64,000 nucleotides of DNA. Source: Acetobacter farinalis (GTDB lineage: Bacteria > Pseudomonadota > Alphaproteobacteria > Acetobacterales > Acetobacteraceae). The first letter of the stretch is position 1; each line of letters starts with the position of its first letter. The DNA lies in NCBI RefSeq assembly GCF_011516935.1, contig NZ_WOTF01000007.1, forward strand, positions 19,322-83,321, written 5' to 3'. Below are positions 29,739 through 39,184 of the stretch, piece after piece. Made by a program: the position numbers and the translations under genes. The notes below the pieces were generated by a model that was not told where the DNA came from, ran no database searches, and was given only the letters and a program-made list of their open reading frames with translations.

Positions 29739-30392
29739 ATGAGTGGTGATTTGCCCGAAGCGTATGATGATGAGAAAGGCCCCCTGCGCCGCTGCGCGGT
29801 AACGCGTGAGCAGGGGCAACCTGCTCTGATGATACGGTTTGTGGTTTCACCCTCACTGGTTGTCGTGCCGGATCTGGACGCGCGGCTCCCCGGTCGGGGA
29901 ATATGGTTGAGCCCCAGCCGGGATGTGATAGAACAGGCCCGCAAACGCGGGGTGTTCGCACGGGCTGCACGCTGCCAGGTGGTTGTGCCGGAAGATCTCT
30001 CTGCTCAGGTGGAGGCAGGTCTGCGCCGGCGGATGATGGAACTTCTGGGGCTGGCACGGCGTGCCGGGCAGTCCACAAGCGGTTTTATGAAGGTGCGGGA
30101 GTGGGTCACACAGCGTCGTGCTGCGGTGATTGTTCACGCATCGGATGGAAGCGGAGAGGAACTTGGTCGGCTCGTATCGGGTGCCAGGGACCTCCCCGTG
30201 GTTGAGGCGCTTTCGGGTGAAGACCTTGCAAAGGTTTTTGGTCGGGAGCGAGTTGTGAATGCGGCGCTGGCGGCCGGGGTTCTGGCCTCGCGTCTGTGTT
30301 GTGAGAATAAGCGTTTTTCGGGGGTTGCCGATGGTGGCTCCCGGGTTCGTCGGACCTTTCCGGCGGATGGGTGTGAACAGGCGGGTCAATGA
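29739..30392 (+). CDS. YlxR-L7Ae fusion RNA-binding protein
   Basis: A 217-residue protein combining two small RNA-binding proteins. The N-terminal part (about 15-90) is YlxR/DUF448-like: [40 protein letters not shown], and KRGVFARAA. From about 100 it becomes L7Ae-like: [21 protein letters not shown], then a segment ending [18 protein letters not shown]. Separate ylxR and ylxQ genes sit at the same place between nusA and infB in Firmicutes; Alphaproteobacteria commonly carry the fusion. The stop overlaps the infB start by four bases (ATGA). A nucleoid or tRNA/rRNA-binding role has been proposed for the parts, but function is not established. Confidence 0.88.
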   Translation: MSGDLPEAYDDEKGPLRRCAVTREQGQPALMIRFVVSPSLVVVPDLDARLPGRGIWLSPSRDVIEQARKRGVFARAARCQVVVPEDLSAQVEAGLRRRMMELLGLARRAGQSTSGFMKVREWVTQRRAAVIVHASDGSGEELGRLVSGARDLPVVEALSGEDLAKVFGRERVVNAALAAGVLASRLCCENKRFSGVADGGSRVRRTFPADGCEQAGQ

Positions 30393-33076
30393 GCGAAGGC
30401 AAGGATCAGGATCAGGGTAAGGGGCGTCTGTCCCTTCGGCCGGCGGGACGTTCGGAAGTCGGACGGACGGTTGATGCCGGGTCCGTGCGGCAGAGTTTCA
30501 GTCACGGGCGCTCGAAGGTTGTACAGGTTGAGGTGCGCAAGAAGCGTGGCCCCGGTACTCCTGGTAGCCCTGGTGGTCGAGGTGCCGGCGGACGGGCAGG
30601 GGGTGGCCGTACCCTGACGGCTGCTGAACTGGCCATGCGCCAGCGTGTGCTGGCGGAACAGACACAGGCAGCCGCAGAGGCTGAACGGCGTGAAGCCGAG
30701 CGGCGCGAGCAGGAAAAGATTCAGATCCTTTCCGCGGCTGAAGAAGCACGCCGCCGTGAGGAAGACGAAAAACGGACAGCGGAAGCCGAAGCTCAGGCGA
30801 AAGCCGCGGCTGAGGAAGCTGAACGTCGGGCCCGGATCGACTCCATCAAGCAGATCGAGCCGAAAGGCCCCGTTGTTTCGGCTGTGCCGATTCCGGGTGA
30901 AGTCACGCTTGCCCCGCCGGTTGACCGCCTGAAGCCTCTGGCTGAACGCGCCATCATGCCGGCGCGCCCGCTCAAGCCGGCAGCTCCGCGCCCGCAGCCT
31001 GCGGCCGATGCCGCCGAGCCTCCTGCCGCCCAGACCCTGCGTCTGCGTGGCCGTGGTGCGGATGGTGAGGAAGAAACTCGCCGTGCTCCCTCCCGTCGTC
31101 CGGGTGGCGGCGGTGGTGGTGCGGGCAATGTGCCTGCAAACCGCAAGAGCGCCAGCCCCCGTAAGGGTGATGCCGGGCGTCGTGCAGGCCGTATTGACGT
31201 GCAGGCCGCCATTGAAGGGGATGATGACAAGACGCGTTCACTCGCCTCTGTCCGTCGCCAGCGTGAGCGTGAGCGCCGTCAGGCCGAACTCGAACGCCTG
31301 CGTGCTGATCAGGTCCGCGTGGTGCGTGATGTCATCCTGCCCGAAACCATTACGGTGCAGGAGCTTGCCAACCGTATGGCGGCCCGTCAGGGAGAAGTCA
31401 TCAAGGCGCTGATGAAAAACGGCGTGATGGCAACTGTCACGCAGAGCATTGATGCCGATACGGCTGAACTGATTGTTGAAGAATTCGGCCACCGCGTGCG
31501 CCGTGTTTCTGAAAGCGACGTTGAGCTGGGCATTGAAGGCGTTGAGGATCAGCCCGAAGAACTCATGCCCCGTCCGCCGGTTGTGACCGTGATGGGCCAT
31601 GTTGACCACGGCAAGACCTCGCTGCTGGATGCCCTGCGCACAACCGACGTTGCGGCAGGGGAAGCCGGTGGCATTACCCAGCATATCGGGGCCTATCAGG
31701 TTACTCTGAAGTCCGGCGCGAAAATCACGTTCCTGGATACACCGGGCCACGAGGCGTTTACCGCCATGCGTGCCCGCGGTGCCTCCATTACGGACGTGGT
31801 GGTGCTGGTGGTTGCAGCGGATGACGGCGTGATGCCGCAGACGATTGAGGCCATCAAACACGCCAAGGCTGCGAATGCGCCGATTATCGTGGCCATCAAC
31901 AAGATCGACAAGCCGGGTGCCAACCCGGACCGTGTGCGCCAGGAACTGCTGCACCACGAGATTGTTGTGGAATCCATGAGCGGTGACGTGCAGGACATTG
32001 AAGTGTCTGCCACCAAGCGTCTGGGTCTTGAGCAGCTGGAAGAAGCCATTCTTCTGCAGGCCGAAATTCTGGACCTGAAGGCAAACCCGGATCGTTCTGC
32101 GGAAGGTGCGGTGATTGAAAGCCGTCTGGACCGTGGCCGTGGTTCCGTGGCGTCTGTGCTGGTGCAGAAAGGCACCCTGCATAAGGGCGACATCGTGGTG
32201 GCCGGGTCCGAATGGGGCCGTGTGCGTGCGCTGATTGATGATCGTGGCCGTCAGGTTGCGGATGCAACACCGTCCATGCCGGTTGAAATTCTGGGGCTGA
32301 CAGGGGTGCCGTCCGCCGGTGCGCCGTTCGTGGTCGTGGAAAATGAAACCCGCGCCCGTGAAATCTGTGAATTCCGCCAGCGGAAGCTGAAGGAACATCA
32401 GGTTGCCGGTCAGGTTGCGGCCCGTGGCACGCTGGATCAGATGCTGGCGCGTATCCAGGCTGGCCAGCAGAAGGAAGTCGCGGTTCTTATCAAGGCTGAC
32501 GTGCAGGGCTCTGCTGAAGCAATTCAGTCAACCGTGCTCAAGCTGGCGCATGAAGAAGTGGCTGTGCGGGTGCTCAACGCAACGGTGGGGCAGATCACGG
32601 AAAGTGATGTGCAGTTCGCCAAGGCGTCTGATGCCCTGATCATTGCCTTCAACGTGCGTGCCACGGCGCAGGCCCGCATACTCGCCCAGCGCGAGGGTGT
32701 GGAAATCCGCTACTACTCCATCATCTATCAGGTGGCGGATGACGTGGAACAGCTGGTGCGTGGCAAGATTGCGCCCAAGCATCGTGAGAAGTTCCTGGGC
32801 TATGCCGAAATCCGTCAGGTTTTCGACATTACCAAGGTGGGCAAGGTGGCCGGGTGCTACATTACAGAAGGCGTGGTCAAGCGCGGCTGTGGTGTGCGTC
32901 TGCTGCGTGATGGCGTGGTGATCCATGAAGGGGATCTGAGCCAGCTCAAGCGCTTCAAGGACGATGTGAAGGAAGTGGCCAAAGGCTACGAATGTGGTCT
33001 GTCCTTCGCTGGCTATAACGACCTGCGTGAAGGCGACGTGGTCGAGTGCTTTGAAAGCGAGCTGGTGCCTGCATGA
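30389..33076 (+). CDS. infB: Translation initiation factor IF-2
   Basis: IF-2 is the GTPase that brings initiator tRNA to the 30S subunit and promotes subunit joining. At 895 residues it has the long N-terminal extension of Proteobacteria: a Lys/Arg/Gly-rich start, an Ala/Glu/Arg-rich predicted helix at about 70-150 ([20 protein letters not shown]), then a Pro/Arg/Gly-rich low-complexity part. The G domain begins near residue 390: [13 protein letters not shown] (G1), [12 protein letters not shown] (G3), [11 protein letters not shown] (G4). The C-terminal domains end in [13 protein letters not shown]. It overlaps its neighbours by four bases on each side. Confidence 0.97.
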   Translation: MSEGKDQDQGKGRLSLRPAGRSEVGRTVDAGSVRQSFSHGRSKVVQVEVRKKRGPGTPGSPGGRGAGGRAGGGRTLTAAELAMRQRVLAEQTQAAAEAERREAERREQEKIQILSAAEEARRREEDEKRTAEAEAQAKAAAEEAERRARIDSIKQIEPKGPVVSAVPIPGEVTLAPPVDRLKPLAERAIMPARPLKPAAPRPQPAADAAEPPAAQTLRLRGRGADGEEETRRAPSRRPGGGGGGAGNVPANRKSASPRKGDAGRRAGRIDVQAAIEGDDDKTRSLASVRRQRERERRQAELERLRADQVRVVRDVILPETITVQELANRMAARQGEVIKALMKNGVMATVTQSIDADTAELIVEEFGHRVRRVSESDVELGIEGVEDQPEELMPRPPVVTVMGHVDHGKTSLLDALRTTDVAAGEAGGITQHIGAYQVTLKSGAKITFLDTPGHEAFTAMRARGASITDVVVLVVAADDGVMPQTIEAIKHAKAANAPIIVAINKIDKPGANPDRVRQELLHHEIVVESMSGDVQDIEVSATKRLGLEQLEEAILLQAEILDLKANPDRSAEGAVIESRLDRGRGSVASVLVQKGTLHKGDIVVAGSEWGRVRALIDDRGRQVADATPSMPVEILGLTGVPSAGAPFVVVENETRAREICEFRQRKLKEHQVAGQVAARGTLDQMLARIQAGQQKEVAVLIKADVQGSAEAIQSTVLKLAHEEVAVRVLNATVGQITESDVQFAKASDALIIAFNVRATAQARILAQREGVEIRYYSIIYQVADDVEQLVRGKIAPKHREKFLGYAEIRQVFDITKVGKVAGCYITEGVVKRGCGVRLLRDGVVIHEGDLSQLKRFKDDVKEVAKGYECGLSFAGYNDLREGDVVECFESELVPA

Positions 33077-33540
33077 GCCGTCGGAACGGATCAGGTAAGG
33101 CAGGAGCAGGGGAGCCGGCGGGGTATCTCGCCGGCCTTTCTCCTTTAGGGCCATCCCAGCGCCAGTTGCGCGTGGGGGAAGAAGTGCGGCGCGTGCTGGC
33201 GGAACTGTTCGCCCGCACCACGTTTCGTGACCCGGATCTGGCAGATGCCACGGTAACGGTGACGGAAGTCCGGCTTTCTCCGGATTTCAAACACGCCACG
33301 GTTTTTGTGGCGCGTCTGGGCCGCAGTGATGTGGATGCGTTATTGCCCGCCCTCAAGCGGGTTGGGCCGTGGCTGCGCACGCAGATGTCGCACAAGCTGC
33401 GTTTGCGGGCGGCTCCGGAATTGCATTTCCAGCCGGATACCACGCTGGATGTTGCCATGCACATGAACTCGCTGCTGAGGTCTCCGGACGTTCAGCGCGA
33501 CCTTGCTTCAAAAGACGACGAGGAAGAGCCGGAGGCCTGA
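33073..33540 (+). CDS. rbfA: Ribosome-binding factor A
   Basis: RbfA is a KH-fold 30S assembly and cold-shock factor. The 155-residue protein has the family core from about residue 22: [40 protein letters not shown] with KHATVFV, and [22 protein letters not shown]. The first 20 residues are a Gly/Arg-rich extension and the end is an acidic tail ([10 protein letters not shown]). The ATG overlaps the infB stop by four bases. It is the last gene of the operon here; truB and rpsO, which often follow, are absent, and the next gene is convergent. Confidence 0.95.
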   Translation: MSRRNGSGKAGAGEPAGYLAGLSPLGPSQRQLRVGEEVRRVLAELFARTTFRDPDLADATVTVTEVRLSPDFKHATVFVARLGRSDVDALLPALKRVGPWLRTQMSHKLRLRAAPELHFQPDTTLDVAMHMNSLLRSPDVQRDLASKDDEEEPEA

Positions 33541-33601
33541 GCTTCCCGTTCTTCCGCTCCGGCCCGCGCCGGGTGTGTCAGCACGCATTTCAAACAGAAT
33601 T

Positions 33602-34054
33602 CTAGCTTTTCCACGGCTGCACAACGGGGCGGATGGCAAAGTTGCTTTGAATGCGGACAACACCCGGCATGCGGGAGAGTTCTTCCTTATGAATGCGTTC
33701 ATAGTCTGACATATCCCGCGCTTCCACGCGGAGCAGATAGTCGGCATCCCCCGTCATCAGATAACATTCCTTTACATCCGGGCATTCCCGCACGCGAGTT
33801 TCAAACCGGCGCAGGCCGTCTTCCGTCTGGCGCTCAAGGGTGATCTGCACAATGACGGTGGCCATGCTGTGCACCGCGTTCTTATCGATAATGGCGCGGT
33901 AGCCCTGAATAACGCCCTCCTGTTCCAGAATTTTGACCCGCCGCAGGCAGGCAGAGGGAGAAAGCCCAACCTTTTCAGCAAGTTCGGCGTTGCTCATGCG
34001 GCCATCATGCTGGAGGTGACGCAAGATTGCGTCAGTCAGGCGGTCGAAGATCAT
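33602..34054 (-). CDS. Lrp/AsnC-family regulator of alanine catabolism
   Basis: A 150-residue Lrp/AsnC regulator. The helix-turn-helix is at about 5-50 (LTDAILRHLQHDGRMSNAEL, EKVGLSPSACLRRVKILEQE). The C-terminal RAM effector domain (about 65-145) includes VIVQITLERQ, VKECYLMTGDADYLLRVEA and MPGVVRIQSNFAIR. It is divergent from alr and dadA, the alanine racemase and D-amino-acid dehydrogenase genes, an arrangement seen with alanine-responsive regulators such as DadR. It is therefore likely to activate alr-dadA in response to alanine, which is an inference from position. Confidence 0.9.
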   Translation of the reverse strand: MIFDRLTDAILRHLQHDGRMSNAELAEKVGLSPSACLRRVKILEQEGVIQGYRAIIDKNAVHSMATVIVQITLERQTEDGLRRFETRVRECPDVKECYLMTGDADYLLRVEARDMSDYERIHKEELSRMPGVVRIQSNFAIRPVVQPWKS

Positions 34055-34060
34055 AAGGCG

Positions 34061-34137
34061 ATATCCTGTTTTTATTCGAAGAATATACGAATTTTAGCCA
34101 CTTCTGTCACATTTTATGCGGCCAATCGACAGGATAT
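34061..34137. promoter_or_regulatory. Widely spaced inverted repeat in the lrp-alr control region
   Basis: ATATCCTG (34061-34068) and CAGGATAT (34130-34137) are exact inverted copies about 60 bases apart, in an AT-rich stretch between the divergent lrp and alr genes. Lrp-family proteins wrap DNA through several spaced sites, so this is a plausible regulator-binding region. No promoter hexamers were assigned. Confidence 0.4.
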
Positions 34138-34189
34138 TCCGAAAGATTTCTGTTAAAAGTTTGGAATCGAAATGTTTTAGGGGGCTGGT

Positions 34190-35335
34190 GTGGCATCTTC
34201 CAGTGTTTCTGCCCGACCGAACTGGCCCGCGTCCCGCGCCGGGGCGGTCCTGACAATTGATCTTGCAGCGATTGCGGCCAATTATCGTGCGCTGGATGCC
34301 AGAACGCCGGGGGCCATCTGCGCGGCTGTGGTGAAGGCCGATGCCTATGGGCTGGGTGCGGCCCATGTTGCTCCGGTTCTTGAAAAAGCCGGGGCGCGCC
34401 AGTTTTTTGTTGCCCATGTGGATGAAGGCCTCGCCTTGCGGGAAAGCCTTTCTCCCGCCGCCCGGATTACGGTGCTGCACGGTGCGCGGCCGGATGCTCT
34501 GGAAGACTGCGTGCGCTCCGGCCTGCGTCCGGTTCTGAATTCTCTGGAGCAGATCAGCCAGTTACGGGCACTTGCCCGCCGCCTTGGCCACACGCTGGAT
34601 GCTGTTCTGCAACTGGATACCGGCATGTCCCGCTTCGGGCTTTCCAGAGCCGATGTGCAGTGTCTGGTACAGGAGCCGGACCGGCTGGAGGGGATTTCTC
34701 TCAGCCTGATCATGAGCCATCTGGCCTGCGCGGATACCCCCGAAAACCCGGCGAACAGGGAGCAGTTAGAGGCCTTTCTGGCTGCTGCGGCCATCTTGCC
34801 AGCCGCGCCCCTCAGTCTGGCAGCGTCTTCCGGAATTTTTCTGGAACCTGCCTTCCACCAGTCTCTCGTGCGGCCGGGGGCGGCTCTTTATGGCGTGGCC
34901 CCCAATGCCGCGGGGCCGAACCCGCTGGCTCCCGTCGTGACGCTTGCGGCGCATATCCTGCAAATCCGCACCCTCTCCAAAGGGGACCGCGTTGGATATG
35001 GGCTGACATGGCGGGCTGATGGCCCCCGGCGTGTGGCAACATTGGCCACGGGCTATGCGGACGGGTTTGCCCGGCAGGGGGCGGAGAAAGGGTGCGCGTG
35101 GTTCAAGGGCCAGCGTTTGCCCGTTCTGGGCCGGATTTCCATGGATTCCATGACCGTGGATATTTCCGATATTCCGGAAGGCCAGATTGCGCCGGATGAT
35201 ACGGTCGAACTGCTCAACGCCTCCCATGGTGTGGATGCCGTGGCGCAGGCCGAGGGCACGATAGGGTACGAAGTCCTGACCTCGCTTGGGCGCCGGTATC
35301 ATCGTGTTTATGAAAACCAGCCACAGAATACGTAA
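34190..35335 (+). CDS. alr: Alanine racemase
   Basis: A PLP enzyme interconverting L- and D-alanine, 381 residues from a GTG start at 34190. The PLP Lys lies in CAAVVKADAYGLGAA (about residue 46). LQLDTGMSRFGL, MSHLACADTPEN, the catalytic Tyr in KGDRVGYGLTW and GRISMDSMTVDIS are intact. Because it precedes dadA and follows a divergent Lrp-type gene, its main role is probably catabolic, supplying D-alanine to the dehydrogenase like DadX. D-alanine for the cell wall could come from the same enzyme if no other racemase exists; that cannot be seen here. Confidence 0.95.
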   Translation: MASSSVSARPNWPASRAGAVLTIDLAAIAANYRALDARTPGAICAAVVKADAYGLGAAHVAPVLEKAGARQFFVAHVDEGLALRESLSPAARITVLHGARPDALEDCVRSGLRPVLNSLEQISQLRALARRLGHTLDAVLQLDTGMSRFGLSRADVQCLVQEPDRLEGISLSLIMSHLACADTPENPANREQLEAFLAAAAILPAAPLSLAASSGIFLEPAFHQSLVRPGAALYGVAPNAAGPNPLAPVVTLAAHILQIRTLSKGDRVGYGLTWRADGPRRVATLATGYADGFARQGAEKGCAWFKGQRLPVLGRISMDSMTVDISDIPEGQIAPDDTVELLNASHGVDAVAQAEGTIGYEVLTSLGRRYHRVYENQPQNT

Positions 35336-35362
35336 AATTTAAAAAATAAGAAGGTGCTTCCA

Positions 35363-36622
35363 ATGAAAGTTATCGTTCTTGGTGGGGGTGTGGTGGGTGT
35401 GACCTCTGCCTGGTATCTGGCGCAGGCCGGGCATGAGGTCACGGTGGTGGAACGCCAGCCGGAAGCCGGGATGGAAACCAGCTTTGCCAATGCAGGGCAG
35501 GTTTCCCCAGGCTATTCCGCTCCCTGGGCTGGCCCCGGCGTGCCGCTGAAATCCATCCGCTGGCTGATGATGGCGTATCGCCCCTTTGTGTTCTGGCCGA
35601 TGCCGGATCCGCATTTGTGGACATGGCTGATGCAGATGCTGGAAAACTGCACCTCCGCCGCCTATGACCGGAACAAGGGCCGTATGGTGCGTCTGGCGGA
35701 ATACAGCCGGGATGTGATGAAGGATCTGCGGACTGAAACGGGCATCACGTATGATGACCGCCAGCAGGGCACCCTTCAGGTGTTCCGGACCCAGAAGCAG
35801 CTTGATAACGCCGCACAGGATATTGCTGTTCTCAAACAGTATCAGGTGTCCTACGAAGTTCTGGATCGGGCGGCCTGTGTGCGGGCGGAGCCGGGCCTTG
35901 CGGATGCGGCGGACAAGATTGTCGGCGGCCTGCGTCTGCCAGGTGATGAAACGGGGGATGCCTTCAAGTTCACGCAGACTCTGGCGGGCATGGCGGAAAA
36001 GGCGGGGGTGAAGTTTCTGTATAACACCCGTATCAAGCAGCTTTTGTCCGAAGGTGGCCGCATTACGGGTGTGGAGACCAGTGCAGGTGTTCTGACGGCG
36101 GATTCTTATGTGCTGTCACTGGGGAGCTTCTCTCCCGCACTGGTGCGCGGGCTGGGGATGAAGCTGCCGATTTATCCGGTAAAAGGCTACTCTCTGACAG
36201 CTAATATCACAAATGCGGATCGTGCTCCCGTTTCAACGATTATGGATGAAACCTTCAAGATCGGGATTACCCGCCTTGGAGACCGTGTGCGTGTGGGTGG
36301 CACGGCGGAGCTGGCCGGGTTCAGCCGCCGCCTGCGTGCGCCGCGCCGGGCAACGCTGGAACATTCGGTGACAGACCTGTTCTCTGACTGCTGTGATGTG
36401 CCGGGTGCCTCCTTCTGGACAGGCCTGCGCCCCATGACACCGGATGGCACGCCCATTATTGGCCGGACAGGGCTGGAAAATCTGTTCCTCAATACCGGGC
36501 ACGGCACGCTGGGCTGGACCATGGCCTGTGGCTCCGGCCGTGTTCTGGCGGATATCATGTCTGGTAAGACACCAGACATTGCCTATGAAGATCTGAATAT
36601 CTTCCGCTACGGACTTTCCTGA
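35363..36622 (+). CDS. dadA: D-amino acid dehydrogenase, small subunit
   Basis: A membrane-associated FAD enzyme that oxidises D-alanine (and other D-amino acids) to pyruvate and ammonia and passes electrons to the respiratory chain. It has 419 residues. The FAD-binding Rossmann motif is at the N-terminus ([20 protein letters not shown]), followed by the conserved [20 protein letters not shown]. The C-terminal FAD contacts are in [14 protein letters not shown] and [20 protein letters not shown]. The ATG at 35363 has AAGGTG upstream and is preferred to a GTG three codons earlier. It lies 27 bases after alr and completes the racemase-dehydrogenase pathway from L-alanine. Confidence 0.95.
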   Translation: MKVIVLGGGVVGVTSAWYLAQAGHEVTVVERQPEAGMETSFANAGQVSPGYSAPWAGPGVPLKSIRWLMMAYRPFVFWPMPDPHLWTWLMQMLENCTSAAYDRNKGRMVRLAEYSRDVMKDLRTETGITYDDRQQGTLQVFRTQKQLDNAAQDIAVLKQYQVSYEVLDRAACVRAEPGLADAADKIVGGLRLPGDETGDAFKFTQTLAGMAEKAGVKFLYNTRIKQLLSEGGRITGVETSAGVLTADSYVLSLGSFSPALVRGLGMKLPIYPVKGYSLTANITNADRAPVSTIMDETFKIGITRLGDRVRVGGTAELAGFSRRLRAPRRATLEHSVTDLFSDCCDVPGASFWTGLRPMTPDGTPIIGRTGLENLFLNTGHGTLGWTMACGSGRVLADIMSGKTPDIAYEDLNIFRYGLS

Positions 36623-36635
36623 GCCCTGCGGTATA

Positions 36636-36668
36636 CCTGCTCCCGCCCAGAACCGGGCCGGGAGCAGG
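36636..36668 (+). terminator. Hairpin downstream of dadA
   Basis: CCTGCTCCCG and CGGGAGCAGG form a perfect 10-bp stem with a 13-base loop, starting 13 bases after the dadA stop. There is no T run, so this is a weak or factor-dependent terminator candidate. Confidence 0.5.
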
Positions 36669-36940
36669 ATGGGGCGGAAGGACGTGCGGCCCCGGGAGGC
36701 TCCTGCTGGCACCTCCTTTCTTCTGGTAACTGCGTGCGCGGAATATGCGGCATGCGGAAAGCCTATGGTCCACGGAATTTCAAGAAACTGTAAAACTGTT
36801 CACGAAGAAAAAATGTTTTCACTCGGAAACATATTTTTTTCTGGCGATGACATGAATATGCTCGGTTTTTCTGGTGCAACAGTGCCGTGGCGGGATGTCA
36901 TGTTGTTCCTGACGTTTTTATAGGATGGACCTTGCTTGTT
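36669..36940. other. Region between dadA and the glucanase-like gene
   Basis: No gene is recognised. The stretch from about 36780 to 36930 is AT-rich compared with its surroundings and should hold the promoter of the downstream secreted-enzyme gene, but no hexamer pair was fixed. Confidence 0.35.
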
Positions 36941-38653
36941 ATGATGCCGGACTGGTTTTTCTTGTCTTTTCGCTTTTCTCGCGGGCATGATGCCGCCTGC
37001 CAACAGGTCCCTTCCCGTACCCGGCGGGTTTCTCCCCGTGTGGGTTTTCTGGCGTTTGTAGCCCTTTCGGCTTTCGGGCCAGCGGCTGCGCAGGCAGCGG
37101 AGGCCTCTGCACCGGCCACTTCTGCCACACAGGCCGCGCCTATAGTCGCGCCGTCCATCCCTTCGGTCCGTCAGCAGCGGGAGGCCGCGCGCCTGTCCAC
37201 CAGTGTGGTGTTCAAACCCAGCCGGGCAGATATGGCGTTGATTGAAGATCTGGAACACCGCACCTTTCTGTGGTTCTGGGAAGCAGGCGATGCACAGACC
37301 GGCCTGGTGCCCGACCGGTATCCATCAGACCAGACACAGGCGAGTGTGGCCTCAATCGGGTTTGCGCTGACAGCCTATGGTATCGGAGCGGAGCGCGGGT
37401 ATATCACCCGCCAGCAGGCTGCTGAACGGACTCTGGCCACCCTGCGGTATCTCTCCGGGCTTCCGCAGAATGACAGTCCGGAAAACTCTTCCGGGTATCA
37501 TGGATTTTTCTATCATTTTCTGAACAACAAGACCGGATTGCGGCTCAACAAGGACATTGAACTGTCCAGCATTGATACAGCCCTGCTGATGCAGGGCGTT
37601 CTGTTCTCGGAAAGCTATTATACGAAAGATACGGAGCAGGAGCGGGAAATCCGCTCTCTGGCAAACGGACTTTACCAGAATGTTGACTGGGTCTGGATGC
37701 GCAGGCCTGACCTGCGGCTGAGCATGGGGTGGTCTCCCGAGCGCCAGTTCCTCCCCAATTACTGGGAAGGCTACAGTGAGGGGATGATGGCCTATATTCT
37801 GGCGCTTGGTTCTCAGGGCCATCCGCTGGAACCGGCGTCATGGCAGGCGTGGCTGACCACAAATGACCGGCGCTGGGGGGAATATTACGGCCAGACCCTG
37901 CTGAATTTTGCCCCCATGTTCGGGCATGAATACACCCATTCATGGATCGATTTCCGCGGGATTCAGGATGACTGGAACCGTGAGAAGGGCATTGATTATT
38001 TTGAAAACAGCCGCCGTGCGACCTATGCGCAGCGGACCTATGCCATGACCAACCCTGGCAAATGGCAGGATTACGGGCAGGATGTATGGGGGCTGACCGC
38101 CAGTGATGGCCCCGGCGAACTGACGCAGACAGTAGGTGGCACCCCCCGCCACTTCCTGTCTTACGCCGCGCGCGGAGCCGGGCGCGACTATACGCAGGAT
38201 GATGGCACCATTGCGCCCACCGCCGCTGGCGGTGCGGTGGCCTTCGCCCCGGAAATTGCCATTCCCGCCCTGCGGGAAATGAAGCACCGCTACGGCCGCC
38301 ATATCTACAGCCGGTATGGGTTTGTGGATGCGTTCAACCCCAGCTTCCATACGGCGGACAAGTCTTTCTGGTCTGACACAGCCTATCTGGGCATTGATCA
38401 GGGGCCAATTCTGCTGATGATTGAAAACTGGCGCAGCGGGTTTGTGTGGAACATCATGAAGCAGAATCCCGCCATTCGGCAGGGGCTGCTGAAAGCCGGC
38501 TTCCGGGGTGGCTGGCTGGGGCAGGACGCTGGTCCTGCGGCACCGGCCACACATGCCAGTGCACCGGCTTCCGGCACGGTTCTGCCTCCTGCCAGCCAGC
38601 ATGCGGCCACGCAGCACCCTGCCCGGCAAGGGGCACAGCAGCAGACCGGCTGA
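36941..38653 (+). CDS. Secreted glucoamylase-family / GH144-like glucanase
   Basis: A 570-residue exported protein with a glycoamylase-like (alpha/alpha) catalytic domain, the domain found in beta-1,2-glucanases of GH144. A long N-region precedes the hydrophobic segment VGFLAFVALSAFGPAAAQA. The catalytic part starts near residue 100 (LIEDLEHRTFLWFWEAGDA) and includes SSIDTALLMQGVLF, LSMGWSPE, YWEGYSEGMMAYILALGS, FGHEYTHSWIDFRGIQDDW, DVWGLTASDGP and SFWSDTAYLGIDQGPIL. The C-terminal 60 residues are Ala/Pro/His/Gln-rich. OpgC is encoded 7 kb away, so periplasmic glucan is a possible substrate. The start is uncertain; a GTG 18 codons earlier and a TTG three codons earlier are alternatives. Confidence 0.8.
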   Translation: MMPDWFFLSFRFSRGHDAACQQVPSRTRRVSPRVGFLAFVALSAFGPAAAQAAEASAPATSATQAAPIVAPSIPSVRQQREAARLSTSVVFKPSRADMALIEDLEHRTFLWFWEAGDAQTGLVPDRYPSDQTQASVASIGFALTAYGIGAERGYITRQQAAERTLATLRYLSGLPQNDSPENSSGYHGFFYHFLNNKTGLRLNKDIELSSIDTALLMQGVLFSESYYTKDTEQEREIRSLANGLYQNVDWVWMRRPDLRLSMGWSPERQFLPNYWEGYSEGMMAYILALGSQGHPLEPASWQAWLTTNDRRWGEYYGQTLLNFAPMFGHEYTHSWIDFRGIQDDWNREKGIDYFENSRRATYAQRTYAMTNPGKWQDYGQDVWGLTASDGPGELTQTVGGTPRHFLSYAARGAGRDYTQDDGTIAPTAAGGAVAFAPEIAIPALREMKHRYGRHIYSRYGFVDAFNPSFHTADKSFWSDTAYLGIDQGPILLMIENWRSGFVWNIMKQNPAIRQGLLKAGFRGGWLGQDAGPAAPATHASAPASGTVLPPASQHAATQHPARQGAQQQTG

Positions 38654-38766
38654 AGGCCGGTTGCTCCTGAAAATCGCTTTTCTGGAAAAGTCCTTTCGCA
38701 CCAGTCTCTGAAGAGACTCCATCGGAGACTGGCGCGGGAAACCCTGAAGGGTGGTCTGAGGCCCGC

Positions 38767-39159
38767 CTATCCCTGATAGGAGGCGATCTCGATCAGATTC
38801 TGGTCCGGATCATGGCAGTAGACAGAGGTGATTGGCCCCAGAGCGCCCAACCGCGCCACGGGGCCTTCTACAATCGTCACGCCACATTTTTTCAGATGCT
38901 CAATGATGTCCTCACTGGTCACCGCGGTGACAAAGCAGAGGTCATTCCCGCCGGGCAGCGCATGGACTGCTGTGTCCCACCCCGTGGCGTCCTGCGGCCG
39001 AAGGTTGAGCTTCTGCCCGCCAAAAGCCAGCGCTGTGCGGTTGTTGCGCCCGTACTCCTCGCGATCCATGCCCAGCACACGCTGATACCAGGAGGCGGAA
39101 ATTTCGAGGTCTCTTACAGTCAGGACAGCATGGTCCATCCGGTCAACAGTAAAGCGCAT
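38767..39159 (-). CDS. VOC superfamily (glyoxalase/dioxygenase fold) protein
   Basis: A 130-residue vicinal-oxygen-chelate protein. Two beta-alpha-beta-beta-beta units are visible. The first is VDRMDHAVLTVRDLEISASW to LNLRP, and the second runs from GGNDLCFVTAV to SVYCHDPDQNLIEIASY. Candidate metal ligands are His10 (MDHAVL) and the Glu in LIEIASY, as in related STM3117-like proteins. Members include glyoxalase I, dioxygenases and fosfomycin-modifying enzymes, and the sequence alone does not choose. It lies 26 bases downstream of the fumarase stop on the same strand and may be co-transcribed with it. Confidence 0.85.
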   Translation of the reverse strand: MRFTVDRMDHAVLTVRDLEISASWYQRVLGMDREEYGRNNRTALAFGGQKLNLRPQDATGWDTAVHALPGGNDLCFVTAVTSEDIIEHLKKCGVTIVEGPVARLGALGPITSVYCHDPDQNLIEIASYQG

Positions 39160-39184
39160 GGGGTCAACACAGCTCCTTTAATGC

